Positions 17,466 through 25,834 of a DNA stretch of 64,000 nucleotides are shown here, in pieces. The DNA lies in NCBI GenBank assembly GCA_963805255.1, contig CAWDTK010000019.1, forward strand, positions 558,001 to 622,000, in the 5' to 3' direction. Both the position numbers and the translations under genes were made by a program. Position 1 is the first letter of the stretch. Each line of letters opens with the position of its first letter. The notes under the pieces were generated by a model. It saw only the letters and a program-made list of their open reading frames with translations, had not been told where the DNA came from and made no database searches. Origin of the DNA: Bog-532 sp963805255 (GTDB lineage: Bacteria > Actinomycetota > Actinomycetes > Streptosporangiales > Streptosporangiaceae).

Positions 17466-18194
17466 CTAATAGCGGCTGCGCTGCCCGCATCGGGCCGTGA
17501 ACAGAGCTTCGAGCTCGTCGCGTCCGGCTACCGAGCCGATCTCATAGAACCGCTGGCTGACCTCGAACCCCGCCAGCAGGCCATCGTCGGCCAGCCCGCT
17601 GCAGAGCGGGGCGAGGTCCTCCGGCGCGCTGGCCGGCACTCGTGCCCCGATGACCCCACGGCGGAAGGCCAGCAGCCCGTAGTCAATCCAGCGCATCTGT
17701 GCCGGAAGTGTGGTCAATCCCTTCGCGTAGCGGGCAATGCGCGTGCCTTCGAGCACCACGTTGCTGCCGTCCCAGCGGCCATCGTTGCGGAAGACGGTCA
17801 TCAGCGCGGGCTCGCGGCGCTCACGTGCCGCCCGCAGCACCCGGGCAGGATCGGTTTGCAGCCAGGAATCGCCGTAGAGAACGAGGAAGTCCTCCTCTAG
17901 CGCCCTCTCCTCATAGGCGAGCCGCAGCGCACCCGCGGTACCCCGGAGATGATCACCCTCGTCAACGTAGCGGACCGACAGCCCCCATGAGGCGCCGTCG
18001 CCGACGTGGTCGCGGATCAGCTGGCCCAGATGCCCCACACAGTAGACGACCGAGTCAATCCCGGACCGTGCCAGCCACGACAGCTGCCATGTCGCGAACG
18101 GCGTCCCCGCGATGGGCAGCAGAGTCTTCGGGATGGTCCTGGTCTCGGGCCACATGCGGGTCCCGAGGCCACCGGCCAGGATTACGCATTGCAT
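17466..18194 (-). CDS. hddC: D-glycero-alpha-D-manno-heptose-1-phosphate guanylyltransferase-like nucleotidyltransferase
   Basis: The 242-residue protein has the sugar nucleotidyltransferase signature (VILAGGLGTRMWPET, PKTLLPIAGTPF) and the YGDSWLQTD metal site. Its size and start match HddC, which converts heptose-1-phosphate and GTP to GDP-heptose. hddA is immediately upstream with only 9 bp between them, and gmhA and gmhB are in the same operon, so the whole GDP-D-glycero-D-manno-heptose pathway is encoded together. Nucleotide preference (GTP) is inferred from context. Confidence 0.85.
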   Translation of the reverse strand: MQCVILAGGLGTRMWPETRTIPKTLLPIAGTPFATWQLSWLARSGIDSVVYCVGHLGQLIRDHVGDGASWGLSVRYVDEGDHLRGTAGALRLAYEERALEEDFLVLYGDSWLQTDPARVLRAARERREPALMTVFRNDGRWDGSNVVLEGTRIARYAKGLTTLPAQMRWIDYGLLAFRRGVIGARVPASAPEDLAPLCSGLADDGLLAGFEVSQRFYEIGSVAGRDELEALFTARCGQRSRY

Positions 18195-18203
18195 CGATGC
18201 ACC

Positions 18204-19184
18204 CTAGTCACGAGCGATAACGGTGCTGCCATCGTGATCGAAGGCGAAACGGACTTCCGTGAGCCCCTCGGCCGCCATGGCCTGCCGTAGTGCGCGGTGG
18301 TCATGGGTGTAGAAGAGCAGGAAGCCGCCCGCCCCGGCGCCGACCAGTTTGCCGCCCAGCGCTCCGCTATCGCGGCCGAGCTGGTACCAGCGGTCGATGT
18401 CGCTGTTCGACATCGACGTCGACCGCTTCTTCTTATGCTCCCAGTGCTCGTGCATGAGCATGGCGAAACCCTCCGTGTCGCCCTGCTCAAGAGCGGCCTT
18501 GCTGCGCAGGCCGAGTTCCTTCACGAAGTGCAGGTTGTCGATCATCTGCACGTCGCCACCCTCCGACCGCACCTTCTGCTCAGCCAGCACCCGGTCGGCG
18601 TCGCGGGAGTAGCCAGTGAAGAACATCAGCAGGTGTTCCTCGAGGTCATAAAGGGTTTCGGTGGACACGCCGAGCGGTGACGCCTCGACCTGACCATCGG
18701 GCTTGAAGTCGAAGCACTTGAGGCCACCGAACGCGGCCACGTACTGGTCCTGCTTGCCAACAGGCCTGCTGAGGCGGTCGATCTCGATGGCACAGGCCTC
18801 CTTGGCCAGGTCGCCTGCGCCCACGTGGTCACGGCGGAAGGCGTGGACGGCGCGGAGCAGTCCCACGGTGAACGCTCCCGACGAGCCCAGGCCGGTACCG
18901 GACGGGATGTCGGCCATGCTCACGATCTCGACGGACGGGCCGATGTCATGGGCGAGCAGCACCTCGCGGACGATCGGATGCTCGATCTGCCCGGGACGCC
19001 CGACGCGCTCGAGTGCCGAGTACTTCAGGAAGTAGTCCGGCGTGAATGTCCGGTTGATCGCGATGAAGATGTATTTCGAGATGGCCGCGGACAGCACGAA
19101 TCCGCCGAAGTCCGCGTAGTACGACGGCAGATCGGTACCGCCGCCGCCGAGGGTGATCCGGAGGGGAGCACGGGTAATGATCAT
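18204..19184 (-). CDS. hddA: D-glycero-alpha-D-manno-heptose-7-phosphate kinase (GHMP family)
   Basis: The 326-residue protein begins with ITRAPLRITLGGGGTDLPSY, the family hallmark, has the GHMP phosphate-binding motif PSGTGLGSSGAFTVGLL and the C-terminal GGKLVGAGAGGFLL motif. HddA phosphorylates C1 of heptose-7-phosphate to give the 1,7-bisphosphate. Its ATG overlaps the stop of the upstream methyltransferase gene (ATGA). All motifs look intact, so the enzyme should be active if its substrate is made, but the gmhA needed for that is disrupted in this window. Confidence 0.93.
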   Translation of the reverse strand: MIITRAPLRITLGGGGTDLPSYYADFGGFVLSAAISKYIFIAINRTFTPDYFLKYSALERVGRPGQIEHPIVREVLLAHDIGPSVEIVSMADIPSGTGLGSSGAFTVGLLRAVHAFRRDHVGAGDLAKEACAIEIDRLSRPVGKQDQYVAAFGGLKCFDFKPDGQVEASPLGVSTETLYDLEEHLLMFFTGYSRDADRVLAEQKVRSEGGDVQMIDNLHFVKELGLRSKAALEQGDTEGFAMLMHEHWEHKKKRSTSMSNSDIDRWYQLGRDSGALGGKLVGAGAGGFLLFYTHDHRALRQAMAAEGLTEVRFAFDHDGSTVIARD

Positions 19185-20001
19185 GTGAGATCCGCCTTCG
19201 GGAAGCGCGCAACGGCCGCCATCTGCCAGCCGAACGGGAAGTCGTCGCGACTGTGCCTGAATCCCAGGTCGAAGAAACGCGCTGCGGCCAGCTCGGCCCT
19301 CGACGGCGTCGAATCCGGCGCGCGGTCCTCGACATCGGCAATGAGACGACGGCCCCGCGCGATAACGACAAGCTTGTAGATGTTGAAGAAGGGAAACCCC
19401 GCGCGCAGCACCCGCTCGACGGCAAATCCCGCATTGGTGAGCACGCCGTGCAGGTCCGCGGCCGTGAAGTGCCGATGATGGCCGATGTGCCGGTCGAAGG
19501 CCGAGCGCGGGCCGCCAGGCACGGTGACGACCACCCGGCAGCCCGGTGCGAGCAGGCTCGCTGAGTTGCGGAGCAATCGCACCGGCTCGGCGACATGCTC
19601 AAGCACCTCGGAACACACGGCATACCCGGCGGCCGGCTGATCGGCGCCGAGCGTGACCGGCTGCATCAGGTCAAGCTGGGTGAAGCTGACCTCGGCCGCG
19701 CGTGCGGCGGCGGCGGCGCGACTGCGTTCGACGCCGGCCGAACTGTACTCGACTCCGCACACCGCCACATCCGGGTACGTCTCCCGCAGGTGGATAGCGA
19801 ACTCGCCCTGCCCACTGCCAATATCCAGTACCGTCGCGCCGGCGGGGGCCGGCCGAGCAGGTGCAGCACCAGCTGACGGCGGTAGACGCTGGCCGGGTTG
19901 CCCTCGGCTGCCTCCCCGTAGGCATTCCAATGATGGTCCCAGTCGCCCGGGTCCAGAGCTTCCGATCCGGCTGCGCGGATCGCGCGATCGGGCGTGCTCA
20001 T
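19181..20001 (-). pseudogene. Class I SAM-dependent methyltransferase, frame broken in a homopolymer
   Basis: The N-terminal 55 codons (MSTPDRAIRAAGSEALDPG, then SVYRRQLVLHLLGRPPP) start with ATG overlapping the transaldolase stop. The catalytic part (GATVLDIGSGQGEFAIHL, AVCSEVLEHVAEP, VVVTVPGG) is in another frame. A run of five G at 19845-19849 (C on the coding strand) needs one more base to restore RPPAGATVLDIG. The repaired protein, about 273 residues, would be a small-molecule or glycan methyltransferase acting on the heptose or its repeat unit. A homopolymer indel makes sequencing error likely. Confidence 0.82.
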
Positions 20002-20714
20002 AGGAGATATCCCGCGGTCACGGCGTCGTTGTGGAACATGCGAACCGTTTCCAGCGAGAAGGCATCGAGGTCCCGCCCCAGCAGCGCCAGCTTCTTCAGC
20101 AGGTCGTGCGTAACGGTGATGATGTGGACGCCGAGGTTGTCTGCCTGCCGCACATTGAGGATCTCTCGTGGGCTGGCCCAGAGCAGTTCAAGCTCGGGAT
20201 AGGGCGCCATTGTCTCCAGTGCCGCCCTCATCAGCGGGAGCGGATCCTTCCCCGTGTCCGCGACGCGGCCGGCGAACACGGAGATAACCGCCCGGGAACC
20301 ACCAGCGAGCGTGGCGGTGACGGCCTCGACCTGGCTCAGCGTCATGAGCGCGGTCACGTTCACGTGCACGCCCGAATCGGTCAGTTCTCGTACGACTGCG
20401 GCTGTGCTCTGCCCGCGCGTGTCGGTGACGGGGATCTTTACGTAGACGTTGCTGCCCCACGATGCGATCAGACGAGCCTGGCGCAGCATTTCGTCGTGCT
20501 CATCGGCGAAGACCTCGAACGAAACCGGCCGGTCGGTGATGTGCTCGAGCAGCTTGCGGGCAAATCCCTCGTAGTCACTGACGCCAGATTGACGCATCAG
20601 GGTCGGATTCGTCGTAAATCCGGCGATGTGCGGGTGATCGGCCAGCCCGAAGAGTGTTTGGAGGTTGGCGCCATCCGCAAAGATCTTCACGGTTTTGAGT
20701 CCCAGATCAGTCAT
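19998..20714 (-). CDS. Transaldolase-family protein (probable sedoheptulose-7-phosphate supplier)
   Basis: The 238-residue protein is of the short transaldolase class (TalC/fructose-6-phosphate aldolase-like size). It shows FADGANLQTLFGLADHP, then GFTTNPTLMRQSG, the Schiff-base Lys in VYVKIPVTD, and a VNVTALMTLSQVEA strand. Transaldolase makes sedoheptulose-7-phosphate from fructose-6-phosphate and erythrose-4-phosphate. Embedding inside a heptose operon, overlapping gmhB on one side and the methyltransferase on the other, suggests it feeds GmhA directly. Its first residues (GLKTVKIFADG) fit families seen in surface-sugar clusters rather than the pentose-phosphate gene set. Role is inference from context. 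Confidence 0.85.
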   Translation of the reverse strand: MTDLGLKTVKIFADGANLQTLFGLADHPHIAGFTTNPTLMRQSGVSDYEGFARKLLEHITDRPVSFEVFADEHDEMLRQARLIASWGSNVYVKIPVTDTRGQSTAAVVRELTDSGVHVNVTALMTLSQVEAVTATLAGGSRAVISVFAGRVADTGKDPLPLMRAALETMAPYPELELLWASPREILNVRQADNLGVHIITVTHDLLKKLALLGRDLDAFSLETVRMFHNDAVTAGYLL

Positions 20715-21276
20715 CTGTCGGGCCCTCCGTTGCCCATTCCTGCCGTCGGATCCACGCCGCGGCTTCGGCCAGATTTGCTACGGCGATGTACGCGCCGACC
20801 GGTGCCGGCTCGTCATAGTGACGCTCGACGTATATGGCTCTCACCCCGGCGCGCCGCGCCGCTTCGATGTCCCGCCATCGGTCTCCGACGCTGGCGCTGC
20901 GGGCAAGATCGAGGTTCAGCCGCTCCGCGGCGTCCAGCAGCATGCCTGGCTGCGGCTTGCGGCAGGCGCAGACGTCAGAGTCGTCGTGCATGCACACGCA
21001 GATCTCGTCCAGCGGCACGCGGCCGCGCAGCCGTTCGTGCATCGTGCCGACCTCGGCGGCGGTCAGCGTCCCCCGGGCGACATCTGGCTGATTGGTCACC
21101 ACGACGAGGACGAAGCCAGCCCGCCGCAGGTCAGCGCACGCCCTGGCGACACCTGGCAGAACGCGGAACTCTTCCAGCGATCGGGGAGGTGTGGGGACGC
21201 CGCCCCGGACGAACGCCTCGTTGAGCACTCCGTCCCGGTCGAGGAAGACAGCCGGGCGGCTGCGTGTCGCGATCAC
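20707..21276 (-). CDS. gmhB: D-glycero-D-manno-heptose 1,7-bisphosphate 7-phosphatase (HAD-IIIA)
   Basis: The 189-residue protein has the HAD motif I FLDRDGVLNE, motif II VVTNQPDVARG and motif III/IV (CRKPQPGMLLDA, SVGDRWRDIEAA). The CVCMHDDSDVCACRKP loop supplies the Cys/His zinc site typical of GmhB. It removes the 7-phosphate from heptose-1,7-bisphosphate. The start is GTG at 21276, overlapping the epimerase stop as GTGA. It is complete and probably functional. Confidence 0.92.
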   Translation of the reverse strand: MIATRSRPAVFLDRDGVLNEAFVRGGVPTPPRSLEEFRVLPGVARACADLRRAGFVLVVVTNQPDVARGTLTAAEVGTMHERLRGRVPLDEICVCMHDDSDVCACRKPQPGMLLDAAERLNLDLARSASVGDRWRDIEAARRAGVRAIYVERHYDEPAPVGAYIAVANLAEAAAWIRRQEWATEGPTDD

Positions 21277-22262
21277 GCGTCGAACCGCCCCGCACGCGCG
21301 TCGACGAGTATGGACTGCATGGATGCCCGCAGAGCCTGCCGCGCGGTACGCTGATTTTTCCAGCCCAGTGCGCGGATGCGGTCGGTATTGAGGCGAACGA
21401 CGGGTACATCGCCCTTCCAGCCGCGGTCCCCGCCCGTGTATTCGAACCGGGTGCCTCCAGCGGGCGGGCCGACGACGTCCACGGCGAGTTCGGCGATCTC
21501 GGTCACCGTGATGTAGTCACCGGTCGCGACGTTGAATACCGCGAAGGCTTCCTTGGCCAGGCCCGCTGCGTGCAGGACGGCCTCGACAACGTCGTCAACA
21601 TGGATATAAGACTTGCTTTGCTGGCCGTCACCAAGTATGCGCAGGCGGCACGGGTCGTCGAGAAGACGGCGGATGAAGTCGAAGCCCACGCCGTGTGTCT
21701 GGCGTGGCCCGACGACATTTCCGAATCGAAACGCCCGCGCGGTGACGCCGAACATGGCTGCATAGCACGCCAGCAGGGCTTCACCCGCGAGCTTGCTTGC
21801 TCCGTAGGTGGACACGGGAACCAGTGGCCCGTAATCCTCGGTCGCCTCGCGGTGGCCGAGGTCGCCGTACACGCCGCTGCCGGAGGCGTAAAGCACCATC
21901 TCCACGCCACCACGGCGGGCGGCTTCGGCGACGTGATGGGTCAGCAGCGTGCCCTGGTCGAAGTCGACCGCCGGGTCGGTCATCGCACGCGCGATATCCG
22001 GATTCGACGCGAGGTGGATCACGGTGTCGTGCCCGTCCATCGCGGCCACGAGATGCTCTAGGTCCCGCACGTCACCCTTGATCACCTTCAGTCGTGCATC
22101 GGCGCGATGCGCGGCCAGATGCCATTCGCGCCCGGACGAGAAGTTGTCGTACACGGTGAGCTCTTCGGTCGCGTCGCTGGTGAGCAAACGGTCGACGAAG
22201 TGGCCGCCGATGAAACCGGCACCGCCCACGACACATACCGTCCGGATGGATCGCTGGCTCAC
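21273..22262 (-). CDS. NAD-dependent sugar-nucleotide epimerase/dehydratase (extended SDR)
   Basis: The 329-residue protein has a Rossmann start CVVGGAGFIGGHFVDRLL, a VIHLASNPDIARA motif, the active-site Tyr/Lys in STYGASKLAGEALL, and the SYIHVDDVVEA motif. This subfamily acts on NDP-sugars; in this operon it probably modifies GDP-heptose (epimerisation, or dehydration feeding other tailoring), which cannot be settled by sequence alone. I chose GTG at 22262 because it overlaps a stop as GTGA, the coupling used elsewhere in this operon. Upstream ATGs lie inside the 62-bp repeat array and give nonfamily N-termini. Confidence 0.9.
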   Translation of the reverse strand: MSQRSIRTVCVVGGAGFIGGHFVDRLLTSDATEELTVYDNFSSGREWHLAAHRADARLKVIKGDVRDLEHLVAAMDGHDTVIHLASNPDIARAMTDPAVDFDQGTLLTHHVAEAARRGGVEMVLYASGSGVYGDLGHREATEDYGPLVPVSTYGASKLAGEALLACYAAMFGVTARAFRFGNVVGPRQTHGVGFDFIRRLLDDPCRLRILGDGQQSKSYIHVDDVVEAVLHAAGLAKEAFAVFNVATGDYITVTEIAELAVDVVGPPAGGTRFEYTGGDRGWKGDVPVVRLNTDRIRALGWKNQRTARQALRASMQSILVDARAGRFDA

Positions 22263-22603
22263 CGCAGTGACTCCCATCGGGTCGCCGTACGGGCATATGC
22301 CGTCCGGATGGATCGCTGGCTCACCGCAGTGACTCCCATCGGGTCGCCGTACGGGCATATGCCGTCCGGATGGATCGCTGGCTCACCGCAGTGACTCCCA
22401 TCGGGTCGCCGTACGGGCATATGCCGTCCGGATGGATCGCTGGCTCACCGCAGTGACTCCCATCGGGTCGCCGTGCGGGCATATGCCGTCCGGATGGATC
22501 GCTGGCTCACCGCAGTGACTCCCATCGGGTCGCCGTGCGGGCATATGCCGTCCGGATGGATCGCTGGCTCACCGCAGTGACTCCCATCGGGTCGCCGTGC
22601 GGG
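22241..22603. repeat. 62-bp tandem repeat, six cores / five full periods
   Basis: Cores beginning TCCGGATGGATCGCTGGCTC start at 22241, 22303, 22365, 22427, 22489 and 22551. On the minus strand each unit fuses the last codons of gmhA to the first codons of the epimerase gene, so the array is an expansion of that gene junction. Three units carry a silent CGC/CGT difference in the mini-ORF frame. The repeat is otherwise perfect, implying recent growth. Confidence 0.97.
22259..22572 (-). CDS. Chain of five identical 21-codon mini-ORFs inside the 62-bp repeats
   Basis: Reading the minus strand, the gmhA stop overlaps a GTG (GTGA at 22572-22569) that opens a 21-codon frame: VSQRSIRTAY followed by ARTATRWESLR and TGA. 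That TGA again overlaps the next GTG. Five such frames (66 nt each, 62-nt period, at 22507-22572, 22445-22510, 22383-22448, 22321-22386 and 22259-22324) run to the epimerase GTG at 22262. Each has GGGAG 8 nt before its GTG. Translation is plausible by coupling, but the peptide (epimerase N-terminus plus GmhA C-terminus) has no obvious function, and it may simply be a by-product of repeat expansion. Confidence 0.5.
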
Positions 22604-23081
22604 CGAGGGCCGGATGCGACACCAGCAGGTGCCACACCACGGCGCACAGGCCCTCGGTGTGCGGCGTGGTGTGGTCGGCGTAGAGCGGTGGGATAACCAC
22701 GCAGGCGTTGGCGAGCTTGGCCGTCATGCCTCCATCGCGGCCCACGACGCCGAAGATCGGGGTTCCGCGCTCGCGGGCAAGCCCGAGCGCGGCGACCAGG
22801 TTGGTCGAAACCCCCTTCGCTGCGTTTCCGCCACCGACGGAGAAGACGAGCAGTGCGTCGCGGCCGGCGAGCCGTGACCCCTTGAGCCACTGGGTGAATG
22901 TGGTGTCCCAGCCCTCGTCGTTCGTGCGCGCGGTGAGTTCCGACACGTTGTCGGTCGGCGTGTATGCCTCGAAGCCGCAGATCTTGCGGAAATCGTTGAC
23001 GGCGTGCGACGCGTGGCCCGCTGAACCACCGACGCCCAGGATGAACAGGCGGCCATCGCGTTCACGAGCGGCGGCCAGGCC

Positions 23082-25105
23082 CCAATGCCATGGGCTTTAG
23101 GCATTTGGGTGTTTTTCGGCGGGCGGTGCGGGCCTGCTGGTTTTGGTTACGGCGTGTAGTTTCCGGTCTGGGGCATGCTGAGGGCCGGCGTGTCGTGCCG
23201 GGCAACGGCCGGCTCCACGGGCTGGCGGGCCAGCTTCTCTGGGGAGTTCTGGCTGCGGTGGTTGTTGCCGCTGGTCAGGCGGGCTTGTTGGCGAGGGTGA
23301 TGACGGCCCCGGCGATGCAGGTGGCGGTATCCGCGCGGCTGGCGTGCCCGAAGGTGCTGGCGCATTTCGCCTTGCGGGCGCGGTGCCGGTTCCGGTCGAC
23401 AACCGTGCGCAGTTTGCCGAGTGTGCTGGTCAGGGCGGTGTAACCGGTCTTCCCGAGGCGGATCGCGGCGATGATGGCGCGGCGCGTGGTGGTGAAGGGG
23501 ATCTCGCGGGGCCAGACGGGCTGCCCGGCGCGGCGTCCCTTCCGGGCGGGCACCGCGGCGAGGGCGGCGCCACGGGCGACGCCACGGGTCATCTCTGTGG
23601 CGGCGGCCCAGGCCGCGAGTTCCTGCCGGACCAGGCCCGGGGTTTGCGAGCGGAGCATCGGCCCGGCCGACGGGCCGGCGCCGTCCAGGCAGGATTTCGC
23701 CTCCCGCAGGGCGGTCTCCGACCCGTCCCACCGCCACTTGTACAGCGCCGCCAGGTCCGGCGCCGGGTACTCCCGCCAGTCCGTCAGGTCGGTGACCAGG
23801 CAGAACATCTCCGGCACGACCTGGCCCCCGACATCGATGAAGTACTCGATGACGCGGACGGTCATGGTGACGCCGTTGCCGGAGAGCTCTGCGATATAGG
23901 AGCCGTCAGCGAGGATGCCCGAGATCCTCCTGAGCGGTATGTCGCTTTTCAGCCGGATCAGCACGTGAGTGCGTGCCGTCAGCCGGGCGATCCGGGCCGT
24001 ACCCGGAAAGTTCCTGTCCAGCAGCCAGACCCGGTCCATGGTGAACAGGTGCGGGTACTGCTCCATGGCCGTGTCCAGCAGCTTCTGCTCCGCGGCGGCC
24101 TTGTCCGTGCCGGCCGGGCCGTGCGGCATCCCCAGCAGCGCCCGGGTAGAGGCGTCGTTCAGCGGCAGCGCCCGCACCTGCGGGAACGGGCTGGAGTCAT
24201 CCCCCGTGCCAACGGAGCCGAACGCGGCCCGGTTCGCCGGCGTGTCCGGCACCCGGACCAGCGTCCCGTCCGCCGACGACACCTTCAGCCTGCCGATCAC
24301 GACCGCCCGCCAGTCCCGGGCCTCATGCTCGGCGTGCGACGCGCGCAGCACGATGTCCTGCAGCTCCTCCAGCGGCTGCGGGCCGAGGGCGGCCCGCCAG
24401 TCCCCGAACGCCCGCGGCGACGCCGGCCGCCACGCCCGCGCCCACGGCACCATGGCCAGGTCCCCCGCCAGCGCGATGATCACCTCCCGGGCGTCCGCGT
24501 CCGGCATAAGCGTCATCAAGACGATCGCGCGGACCATGAACTCCCTGGTCAGCAGCCTCTTCCGTTCCCCCTTCACCGGCCCGGACAGCGCAGCCGCGCC
24601 CGCGATGCCGTCGATCACGCCCGGCCCCGCCTGCTCCTCCAGCCACTCCTCCAAAGGCCCGAGCGTCGCGTGATCGCACGGGCTGCCCTGCGCCTGCACC
24701 CGCCCGTCCCTGCGGACCCGCGCTGGCGCGACCGCCACCACCTTCAGGAAAACCACCTGGTCACCGGTCCGGATCCGCTCCGTCCCCGCTATGACCAGCG
24801 CCGACCGGTCACCCCCGGCCGACGGCCGCCCCGCCGGAGACACAAGGTCGCACAGCCGCACTGCCACCATCAGCGTCCCGCCGCCCGGAATCTCCCTCGC
24901 ATCCGCACTGCTGGCAGAAAACGACGCGACCGGGTACAACTTCACAAGAGGCTCCTGGGACGAAGGATGATCTAAGCAATCCCTCTTCTACCAGGAGCCT
25001 CACCTATCTCGCCGGAAACCGGCACAACCCCGCCACCGGTCACCCAACGTGACCATAACCCGCAACAGCCCGCCGCGCCGTTCCCTCTAAAGCCCATGGC
25101 ATTGG
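23082..25105 (-). mobile_element. Complete IS4-family insertion sequence inside gmhA
   Basis: The 2,024-bp element has perfect terminal inverted repeats of at least 19 bp (CCAATGCCATGGGCTTTAG at 23082-23100 and its complement at 25087-25105). It is flanked by an identical 8-bp duplication GCCAGGCC at 23074-23081 and 25106-25113. One large transposase gene fills most of it. Eight-bp duplications and this transposase type fit the IS4 group. Perfect ends and an intact transposase indicate a recent, probably still mobile, insertion. Confidence 0.95.
23275..24945 (-). CDS. IS4-family DDE transposase with N-terminal IS4 domain
   Basis: The 556-residue protein has an N-terminal IS4 region, residues about 90-185, including MVRAIVLMTLMPDADAREV. 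The RNase H-like DDE domain shows an Asp in SSADGTLVRVPD, a second in VWLLDRNFPG, and the Tyr/Arg/Glu/Lys helix YKWRWDGSETALREAKS near residue 430. It cuts and pastes the element through the terminal repeats. The frame is uninterrupted. The C-terminus is Arg-rich, as usual for DNA contact. Confidence 0.93.
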   Translation of the reverse strand: MKLYPVASFSASSADAREIPGGGTLMVAVRLCDLVSPAGRPSAGGDRSALVIAGTERIRTGDQVVFLKVVAVAPARVRRDGRVQAQGSPCDHATLGPLEEWLEEQAGPGVIDGIAGAAALSGPVKGERKRLLTREFMVRAIVLMTLMPDADAREVIIALAGDLAMVPWARAWRPASPRAFGDWRAALGPQPLEELQDIVLRASHAEHEARDWRAVVIGRLKVSSADGTLVRVPDTPANRAAFGSVGTGDDSSPFPQVRALPLNDASTRALLGMPHGPAGTDKAAAEQKLLDTAMEQYPHLFTMDRVWLLDRNFPGTARIARLTARTHVLIRLKSDIPLRRISGILADGSYIAELSGNGVTMTVRVIEYFIDVGGQVVPEMFCLVTDLTDWREYPAPDLAALYKWRWDGSETALREAKSCLDGAGPSAGPMLRSQTPGLVRQELAAWAAATEMTRGVARGAALAAVPARKGRRAGQPVWPREIPFTTTRRAIIAAIRLGKTGYTALTSTLGKLRTVVDRNRHRARKAKCASTFGHASRADTATCIAGAVITLANKPA

Positions 25106-25197
25106 GCCAGGCCCTCGGCCAGTCGCTCGATCTCATCAGTGTCGATCGACGTCAGAACGTCGATGGACTCCTTGACGAAGGCATTCGAAAATGTCAT

Positions 25198-25834
25198 TCA
25201 GATCTCCACTGGATCGACTTTGCATATCGCAAATGTGTTCAACCCAAGCTTGTGCCTGAAGCACCGAATGCCATGCGGCATGAAACCGGCGGCAACCAGC
25301 AGGGGCCACAGGTCACGAGGGTCGTAATACCTCTTGTGGTCGTCCATCTCGCTGGCCGGCGACAGGCCCAGGCGGAACGCTGAGAACTCCAATGCCCGCT
25401 TACCCCGCCAGGACGGGACGTTGATGGCGCACACGCCGCCAGGCCGCAGCAGTCGCCGGAAATGGGTGAGGGTCTTGCCGGGTTCCCACAGGTGCTCCAG
25501 TACGGACGTGCAGAGGATGACATGGAGTGACTGATCGGGCAACGTCTGCGAGGATGCCGGGAAGCTTCCCCTCGATCGCCGTGACGTTCGGCCGCGACTT
25601 GAGATCGTCGGCCAGTGCGATGTCGGCGAGCGTCGCCGACCTGACCCTGGCGAGGACCGTGCGTATGTAAGTGGCCTGGAAGCCGCAGCCGAAGTCGCCG
25701 ACGTCCTTGCCGTCGATGCTGCCGACCGTCCGCCGGATCTGGCGACCCGACAGCCAGACCCCGGCACGATCGACGGCCGTGATCCTGCCCTCCTGGCCGA
25801 ATGCCGTGTCCCGGGCGACGTCAGTGTCAGCCAT
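25198..25834 (-). pseudogene. Class I SAM-dependent methyltransferase, interrupted by a one-base frameshift
   Basis: The N-terminal half (MADTDVARDTAFGQEGRI, then DVGDFGCGFQATYIRTVL) and the C-terminal half (LPDQSLHVILCTSVLEHLWE, GGVCAINVPSW, then MDDHKRYYDPRDLWPLLVAA) are in different frames. Deleting one base at about 25541-25544 joins them as GILAD-LPDQSL. The repaired ~210-residue protein is a typical glycan/lipid-type methyltransferase. Its start overlaps the end of the GT2 gene and its stop abuts the gmhA start, so it belongs to the heptose operon. Confidence 0.82.

Larger units (their letters stand above)
22569..25197 (-). pseudogene. gmhA: gmhA, sedoheptulose-7-phosphate isomerase, split by an insertion sequence
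   Basis: The 5' part (25106-25197; MTFSNAFVKESIDVLTSI, then IERLAEGLA) and the 3' part (22569-23081; RLFILGVGGSAGHASHAVND, LLVFSVGGGNAAKGVS) flank a complete IS element. Removing the IS and one copy of its 8-bp target duplication restores a single in-frame SIS-domain protein of about 195 residues. GmhA makes D-glycero-D-manno-heptose-7-phosphate, the first committed step for this operon. ATG at 25197 directly follows the upstream stop. Neither half alone contains the full fold, so this copy should be inactive. Confidence 0.92.

Noticed and set aside
22259..22358. Upstream ATG starts for the epimerase (MPVRRPDG...)
   Set aside because: These lie inside the repeat in a frame unrelated to the family; GTG at 22262 gives the conserved length and uses the GTGA coupling seen elsewhere in the operon.
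22241..22603. Possible CRISPR array
   Set aside because: The 62-bp units are contiguous and nearly identical with no unique spacers, and they encode a gene junction.
23344..24975. 543-codon forward ORF opposite the IS transposase
   Set aside because: Arg/Pro/Gly/His-biased shadow frame; the minus-strand transposase has full motifs.
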